Below are positions 59,322 through 64,000 of a DNA stretch of 64,000 nt, one piece after another. The notes beneath the pieces were generated by a model. That model worked only from the letters and a program-made list of their open reading frames with translations, searched no databases and had not been told where the DNA came from. The stretch spans positions 124,001 through 188,000 of the forward strand of contig NZ_JAKJXE010000003.1 in NCBI RefSeq assembly GCF_021728295.1, given 5' to 3'. Origin of the DNA: Pseudomonas petrae (GTDB lineage Bacteria > Pseudomonadota > Gammaproteobacteria > Pseudomonadales > Pseudomonadaceae). Each line of letters opens with the position of its first letter. Position 1 is the stretch's first letter. The translations under genes and the position numbers were made by a program.

Positions 59322-60137
59322 ATGTCCAGCGAAGAAGACGCCACCCTCAGTGGTGCTGCGCCGATGATTCCCGATCAGCGCCGGGAGTTGATGCTGCGTC
59401 AGTTGCGCAAGCATCAGGTGCTGAGCGTGCATCAGCTCATGGAGATGTTCGACTGCTCGCACATGACCGTTCGCCGCGACATCGCGCTGCTTGAGCAAAG
59501 CGGCCGTGCCTATTCGGTGACCGGCGGCGTGCGTATCGCCAGCCAGGTTCACAGCGAGCCCAGTCACCAGTCCAAAGCGGTGGTCGAGTTGCCGCACAAA
59601 CAGGCGATGGCGAAACTGGCCGCCAGCCTGCTGCACCCCGAGATGACCGTGTACCTGGACGCTGGCACCAGCACGCTGGAAATCGTCCCGCACATCGTCG
59701 CGCTGGCAGGCATGACGGTGGTGACCAACGACTTCGGCGTGGTCAATGCACTCGCTGACGCAGCCCACGTAGATGTGATTCACACCGGCGGCTTGCTGGA
59801 CCACCCGAACAGATCCTGTGTTGGCGGACTGGCAGCGGCGACGTTGCGGCAATTGGCGACCGACGTGGCGTTCATGTCGACCAGCTCGTGGGACCTGCAA
59901 CGAGGCACCACCACGCCTTCGGCGCTGAAGGTTGAGGTCAAACAAGCAGCGATGCAGTCAGCGTCGCGCACGGTGTTGCTGACCACCAGCACGAAATACG
60001 GCACGTTCGGCATGTACAAGGTCGCCGGTCTGGAGCAGTTCGACACGATCATCAGCGACGACCGCCTCGCCCACGGCGCAGCCGACAGCATTCGCGCGCT
60101 GGGGGTTGAGTTGATGTTCGCCTCGATAGACAAATGA
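59322..60137 (+). CDS. DeoR-family transcriptional regulator
   Basis: 271 aa. The N-terminal HTH is HQLMEMFDCSHMTVRRDIAL then LEQSGRAYSVTGG (about 40-75). The C-terminal sugar-phosphate-isomerase-like sensor domain has YLDAGTSTLEIVPHIV, VTNDFGVVNAL, and KVEVKQAAMQSASRTVLLTT then STKYG. The start is ATG 59322, with AGGAG upstream. It should control the tetronate genes ltnD-otnK on its right, from which it is now separated by a 1.7-kb insert. A diverged copy of its last 20 codons lies just before those genes. Confidence 0.9.
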   Translation: MSSEEDATLSGAAPMIPDQRRELMLRQLRKHQVLSVHQLMEMFDCSHMTVRRDIALLEQSGRAYSVTGGVRIASQVHSEPSHQSKAVVELPHKQAMAKLAASLLHPEMTVYLDAGTSTLEIVPHIVALAGMTVVTNDFGVVNALADAAHVDVIHTGGLLDHPNRSCVGGLAAATLRQLATDVAFMSTSSWDLQRGTTTPSALKVEVKQAAMQSASRTVLLTTSTKYGTFGMYKVAGLEQFDTIISDDRLAHGAADSIRALGVELMFASIDK

Positions 60138-60307
60138 CACTAAAGATATTCCGCATATAAGCTACTGTGAGGAACCTTACGAGCACTCCCAACGTCAAGC
60201 TCTGGCCCCAGAAGCCCCAGAGCCCACTCTTGTGAGTGGGCTCGTTCGTTAGAAAAAATTGCGCACTGCGCACATTCGAATTGGCCCAGTTGCACTATTT
60301 ATTGACA

Positions 60308-61033
60308 TCAGAACAAGTCGGGAACTTCAACCGTCACCGCATTTCCGTAGCCATACAGATTAGCAACTTCGCTAGTAGCGCCTACGACGACCATGATTTT
60401 TTCACCGACCTTGCGGGTACCGAAAACCTTAACGCTCTGTGGAGTGTCATTACTAGAGTAAGTAACGTAGTGCCAACTCCCACTTGAAGATCCATGGCCG
60501 ATGGTAACGTACTGAGTTGTTAATGCTCCGTCCATAATGTAAGCGTCGAGCGAGCCCTCAACAACATAGTTTTTAGGCCCATCGGCGCGAGCGGTGCCAT
60601 CGAAACGCACGTCGTAAGCTATGTTACCAAAAGCGTCTTTGGTTGTGTAAGACGCCAATACTTTTTGGGACGGGCCACCTACCTCACTCATGACCCTATC
60701 TGCGTAGTTAAACTTACCAGTTACCCCCTCATTGAAACCCAAATGGAAATCCACTGTTTCATTGGGTGCCCTTACCCCTTCTCCTTTAACCGAAAAGGAA
60801 TGCGAGGCCCAATCAACTAACTCTTGCTCGATATACGAGTATGTTCCAGAAGTACCACCATGACCAAGCCGAACCGCATTATCAAATTCCTCCGCAATCC
60901 TATTAAGTTTACAGGTGGCGGTGAGCGTGCCAGAAAATGCGTATCCAGTCGCACCTGAAGGCTCAATCATGCCATCGAATGATGCTTCCGACCCCCATTC
61001 ACTTCTTGGAAAAGTTACCTTGATGGCTGGCAT
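60308..61033 (-). CDS. Unrecognised 241-aa protein with internal duplication
   Basis: No signal peptide, no membrane segment, rich in Gly, Ser, Thr and Val, predicted mostly beta. Two halves resemble each other: LGHGGTSGTYSYI (about 57-69) then 'SHSFSVKGEGVRAPNETVDF', and IGHGSSSGSWHYV (about 178-190) then 'PQSVKVFGTRKVGEKIMVVV'. This looks like two beta-sandwich domains, as in lectins or pore-forming proteins, but I know no family for it. The gene is A/T-richer than its neighbours and its leader has GGAGATTGTCGC before the ATG. It lies in the deoR-bounded islet. Confidence 0.75.
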   Translation of the reverse strand: MPAIKVTFPRSEWGSEASFDGMIEPSGATGYAFSGTLTATCKLNRIAEEFDNAVRLGHGGTSGTYSYIEQELVDWASHSFSVKGEGVRAPNETVDFHLGFNEGVTGKFNYADRVMSEVGGPSQKVLASYTTKDAFGNIAYDVRFDGTARADGPKNYVVEGSLDAYIMDGALTTQYVTIGHGSSSGSWHYVTYSSNDTPQSVKVFGTRKVGEKIMVVVGATSEVANLYGYGNAVTVEVPDLF

Positions 61034-61520
61034 AGCGACAATCTCCTTATCGGTCTCTTGCAGGAATTGGCCGAAATGAACGGCCGAATTTCATACTTAC
61101 TATTATTCCAGATATCAAAAAGGTCAAGTTCAAATACAACTCTAAAAACACAATGGCGAACCCTAACCTCTTATTCACGGGCCTGCTCATCCTGTGAAAA
61201 AAGGCATGACCCGCACCTAACCTAAACGCATAGCCAACTACGCCGTTTACTAAATATGATTCAGATCATAGAGTTAATTAACCCAGCTCGAAAAACAATT
61301 ATCAACGCAAACTCAACAAGCAAAATGACAATTTCTTCTTATCCAAAAAACCGCCAAACTTTCCGCAATCAAAAAGCAGACGCTTACTTCGATAAAAAAT
61401 AAACAGACCAAAAAAACCACGTCTTCAATCACCGCAGTGCCCGTCTGTACGCAGCGCCGGGGCAACAACTCCAGGTTGGCGGAGATAACAAGACACGGTA
61501 TTTTCGTGTACTGACTTTTT
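61034..61520. other. A/T-rich gene-free part of the islet
   Basis: Nearly 490 bp upstream of the 241-aa gene. Clearly lower in G+C than the rest of the window, with A-runs near 61340-61425. No gene, repeat or tRNA-like structure is seen. It must contain the promoter for the 241-aa gene at its left side. Confidence 0.5.
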
Positions 61521-61589
61521 AGCGCGGCGGATAGCATTCGCGCCTTTGGGGTTGAGCTGATGTTGGCGTCGGTGGACACGCCTCGCTGA
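61521..61589 (+). pseudogene. Diverged 3' fragment of a deoR-family gene
   Basis: Translated in frame this gives SAADSIRAFGVELMLASVDTPR followed by a stop, against GAADSIRALGVELMFASIDK at the end of the complete deoR gene (60080-60137). The fragment has no upstream coding part. It is the remainder of a second allele of the same regulator and marks the right edge of the inserted segment. Confidence 0.85.
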
Positions 61590-61609
61590 CCGGCATTGCC
61601 CTCAATCCG

Positions 61610-61697
61610 TAGAAGCCGGCTTGCTGGCGAATGCGTGGGACCAGGCGATGCACCCATGATGGATCAACCGGGTTCGCCAGCAAGCCGGCTCCTACAG
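61610..61697. repeat. REP doublet, AGCCGGCTTGCTGGCGA family
   Basis: GTAGAAGCCGGCTTGCTGGC and inverted GCCAGCAAGCCGGCTCCTAC flank about 40 bp. This family differs from the other doublets in the window. Confidence 0.9.
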
Positions 61698-61732
61698 ATT
61701 CAATCGTCCCATCCCAGATCAACAGTCCTGTT

Positions 61733-61762
61733 AAAGCCCCGGCAGCCCACCGGGGCTTTTTT
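61733..61762 (+). terminator. Rho-independent terminator
   Basis: AAAGCCCCGG (61733-61742) pairs with CCGGGGCTTT (61750-61759) and is followed by a T-run. Placed where the native deoR transcript would have ended; it now follows only the deoR fragment. Confidence 0.9.
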
Positions 61763-61816
61763 ATGCCCGACCGCACCAATGTTAATTTTTGTTAACTCAA
61801 AAAGCACTTCACATTA

Positions 61817-61851
61817 TCTGATCACAGGTTCACTATCTTTAACAGATCAGA
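61817..61851. promoter_or_regulatory. Inverted-repeat operator candidate before ltnD
   Basis: TCTGATC (61817-61823) and GATCAGA (61845-61851) stand 21 bp apart in an A/T-rich promoter region, 54-88 nt before the ltnD ATG. The nearby DeoR regulator is the natural candidate to bind it. Confidence 0.55.
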
Positions 61852-61904
61852 ACAAACACCGTTCGAGTGCTGATGAACTTCGGCGCTCACCCGAGGAGAG
61901 ATTC

Positions 61905-62810
61905 ATGGATAACAAGAATGTCGGCGTCATTGGTCTGGGTGCGATGGGCCTGGGCATTGCGCGCTCCCTGCTGCGCAGCGGCTTCAACGTTCATGCCTGT
62001 GACGTGCGCGCGGCCGTGACCGAGCAATTTGCTAGTGAAGGCGGCGTTGCCTGTGAATCTCCCGCGAGCATGGCCGCTGCCTGCGACCTGATCATCACTG
62101 TCGTGGTCAATGCCGAGCAGACCGAAACCGTATTGTTCGGTGACAACGGCGCAGTCGCCGCCCTGCGCCCTGGCAGCCTGATCATCGGTTGCGCCACGGT
62201 CGCACCGACCTTCGCCATCGAACTGGGTCAGCGCCTCACCGAAAAAGGCCTGCTCTACCTCGACGCGCCAATCTCTGGCGGTGCTGCCAAAGCAGCCGCG
62301 GGTGAAATGACCATGATGACCTCCGGCCCGGCTGATTCCTACGCCAAGGCCGACGCAATCCTCAACGGCATGGCGGGCAAGGTGTATCGCCTGGGCGACG
62401 TTCATGGCCTGGGTTCGAAAGTCAAAATCATCAATCAGCTGCTGGCCGGCGTACACATCGCCGCAAGCGCCGAAGCCATGGCTCTGGGGCTGCGCGAAGG
62501 CGTGGATGCCGACGCGCTGTACGAAGTGATCACCAACAGCGCCGGTAACTCCTGGATGTTCGAGAACCGCGTGCCGCACATCCTCAAGGCCGATTACACA
62601 CCGCTGTCGGCCGTGGACATCTTCGTCAAAGACCTGGGCCTGGTGCTGGATACCGCCCGCGCCAGCAAATTCCCGCTGCCGTTGTCGTCCACCGCCCACC
62701 AGATGTTCATGCAAGCCTCCACCGCAGGCTTTGGCCGCGAGGATGACTCCGCCGTGATCAAGATTTTCCCGGGCATCGAACTGCCGACCGCCAAGCCTGA
62801 CAACAACTGA
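61905..62810 (+). CDS. ltnD: L-threonate dehydrogenase
   Basis: 301-aa NAD-dependent beta-hydroxyacid dehydrogenase oxidising L-threonate to 2-oxo-tetronate. The Rossmann loop is GVIGLGAMGLGIARSLLRSG (about 6-25), substrate motif DAPISGGAAKAAAGEMTMM, and catalytic Lys in GLGSKVKIINQLLAG. GAGGAGAG precedes ATG 61905. The pairing with otnK identifies it as LtnD rather than a tartronate semialdehyde reductase. Confidence 0.9.
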   Translation: MDNKNVGVIGLGAMGLGIARSLLRSGFNVHACDVRAAVTEQFASEGGVACESPASMAAACDLIITVVVNAEQTETVLFGDNGAVAALRPGSLIIGCATVAPTFAIELGQRLTEKGLLYLDAPISGGAAKAAAGEMTMMTSGPADSYAKADAILNGMAGKVYRLGDVHGLGSKVKIINQLLAGVHIAASAEAMALGLREGVDADALYEVITNSAGNSWMFENRVPHILKADYTPLSAVDIFVKDLGLVLDTARASKFPLPLSSTAHQMFMQASTAGFGREDDSAVIKIFPGIELPTAKPDNN

Positions 62811-62820
62811 GATGACGCTG

Positions 62821-64000
62821 ATGAGCACCACGACTCCGCGCCCTCTGCTGGGCTGCATTGCCGATGACTTCACCGGCGCCACCGACCTGGCCAACATGCT
62901 GGTGCGGGGCGGCATGCGCACCGTGCAGAGCATTGGCATCCCGAGCGCCGAAAGCCTGGCCGAACTGGATGCCGATGCCATCGTCATCGCGCTGAAATCC
63001 CGTACCACGCCGGCTGCCGAAGCGGTTAAGGAATCCCTCGCGGCGCTGCAGTGGCTGCGTGATCGCGGCTGTGAGCAGATCTTCTTCAAATACTGCTCGA
63101 CGTTCGATTCCACGGCCAAAGGCAACATCGGCCAGGTCAGTGAAGCGCTGCTCAAGGCGCTGAACAGCGACTTCACCCTGGCCTGCCCGGCGTTCCCGGA
63201 GAACGGTCGCACGATTTTCCGCGGCCACTTGTTCGTGCAGGACCAACTGCTCAGCGAATCTGGCATGCAAAACCACCCGCTGACGCCGATGACCGACGCC
63301 AATCTGGTGCGCGTGCTGCAATCACAGACCACGCAGAAAGTCGGCCTGTTGCGTTACGACAGCATCGCCAAAGGCGTCGACGGCGTACGGGCGCGTATCA
63401 ATGAGCTACGTGCGAACGGGATTGTCATGGCGATTGCCGACGCATTGTCGGACGCGGACCTGTACACACTGGGCGAGGCCTGCGCCGACCTGCCGCTGCT
63501 CACTGGTGGCTCGGGTCTGGCGCTGGGGCTGCCGGGTAATTTCCGTAAAGCGGGCAAGTTGCGTGACATCGATGCCGCGAAGCCTGAGCACGTCGACGGC
63601 GGCGAAGTGGTGCTGGCAGGCAGCGCGTCGGTTGCCACCAACGGCCAGGTTGCCGCATGGCTTGAGACCAAACGGCCTGCCCTGCGCATCGATCCGTTGG
63701 CATTGGCTGAAGGCAAACCGGTGGTGGCAGACGCATTGGCCTTTGCCCGCGATGCAGGTCAAACGGTGTTGATCTACGCCACCAGCAGCCCGGAAGAAGT
63801 CAAAGCCGTGCAGCAAAAGCTCGGCGTCGAACGTGCCGGTGCGCTGGTCGAGGACGCGCTGGGGCAGATCGCTCGCGGCCTGCTGGACGCGGGCGTGAAA
63901 CGCTTTGTCGTCGCCGGCGGCGAAACCTCCGGTGCCGTGGTTCAGGCGCTGGGCGTGAGCCTGCTGAAGATCGGCGCGCAGATCGACCCGGGGGTTCCGG
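62821..64000 (+). CDS. otnK: 3-oxo-tetronate kinase (partial, runs off the window)
   Basis: At least 393 codons; the 3' end is outside. DUF1537-family four-carbon sugar-acid kinase: the N-terminal domain starts PRPLLGCIADDFTGATDLAN then MLVRGGMRT; the C-terminal ATP-binding half has FVVAGGETSGAVVQALGV near the edge. Two in-frame ATGs (62812 and 62821) are possible starts; the first lies 2 nt after the ltnD stop. It phosphorylates the LtnD product after isomerisation by OtnI, and an OtnC aldolase should follow downstream. Confidence 0.92.
   Translation, partial: MSTTTPRPLLGCIADDFTGATDLANMLVRGGMRTVQSIGIPSAESLAELDADAIVIALKSRTTPAAEAVKESLAALQWLRDRGCEQIFFKYCSTFDSTAKGNIGQVSEALLKALNSDFTLACPAFPENGRTIFRGHLFVQDQLLSESGMQNHPLTPMTDANLVRVLQSQTTQKVGLLRYDSIAKGVDGVRARINELRANGIVMAIADALSDADLYTLGEACADLPLLTGGSGLALGLPGNFRKAGKLRDIDAAKPEHVDGGEVVLAGSASVATNGQVAAWLETKRPALRIDPLALAEGKPVVADALAFARDAGQTVLIYATSSPEEVKAVQQKLGVERAGALVEDALGQIARGLLDAGVKRFVVAGGETSGAVVQALGVSLLKIGAQIDPGVP

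Noticed and set aside
61887..63332. 481-codon minus-strand frame at the right edge
   Set aside because: Antisense to ltnD and otnK, both of which show conserved catalytic motifs.

Overview
The window reads as chromosomal DNA of a Pseudomonas, most likely of the P. fluorescens/P. syringae side of the genus. The evidence is high-GC coding, several families of REP/REPIN palindromes between genes (cores such as GCGCGCTTGCCCGCGA, TGAGCTTGCTCGCGA, GGCTTTAGCCGGGAA), and a gene content and order typical of pseudomonads. No rRNA, tRNA, CRISPR array or intact insertion sequence was seen.

Layout. Bases 1-2600 hold a partial exported protein, a PlsC-type acyltransferase, a DUF2780 protein and a DUF1190-like protein. 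Bases 2.7-38.2 kb are the onium-compound catabolic region. On the minus strand run glyA-soxB-soxD-soxA-soxG-purU-fdhA, preceded by alaC. Next come a TraX-like membrane protein and threonine aldolase ltaE, a ZapA-like/coiled-coil pair, a chemoreceptor, the divergent glycine-betaine demethylase genes gbcB and gbcA, then dgcA-dgcB-etfA-etfB with a DUF5943 gene and a dipeptidase-like gene. The carnitine block is cdhR with divergent cdhC-cdhA-cdhB. Together these can take carnitine to glycine betaine, then dimethylglycine, sarcosine and glycine, and on to serine. Formaldehyde and one-carbon tetrahydrofolate units are handled by FdhA, PurU and GlyA.

An A+T-richer accessory stretch (about 21.1-24.15 kb) lies between gbcA and etfB. 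It has a decayed ABC exporter, a repeat array carrying perfect DnaA-box sequences (TTATCCACA), and an unknown two-gene membrane operon. A second small accessory gene, an AAA ATPase behind an A/T palindrome, sits at 33.1-34.3 kb.

Bases 38.2-47.0 kb are core metabolism: fba, two small lipoproteins, pgk, epd, tkt, an ArsR-type regulator fused to a methyltransferase, and metK. A 7.8-kb orphan Tc-toxin A-subunit gene follows (47.3-55.1 kb). After it come lysE-like, ligB, a DUF1090 gene and a MAPEG-family gene, then a tandemly duplicated REPIN.

The right end holds a DeoR regulator, a small island with an unrecognised 241-aa protein bounded by a second, diverged 3' end of a deoR gene, and the start of a tetronate pathway (ltnD, otnK running off the edge). 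The most unusual material is the DnaA-box repeat array, the deoR-bounded islet, the lone TcA toxin, the ZapA-like pair in a catabolic locus and the dipeptidase-like protein that lacks expected zinc ligands.
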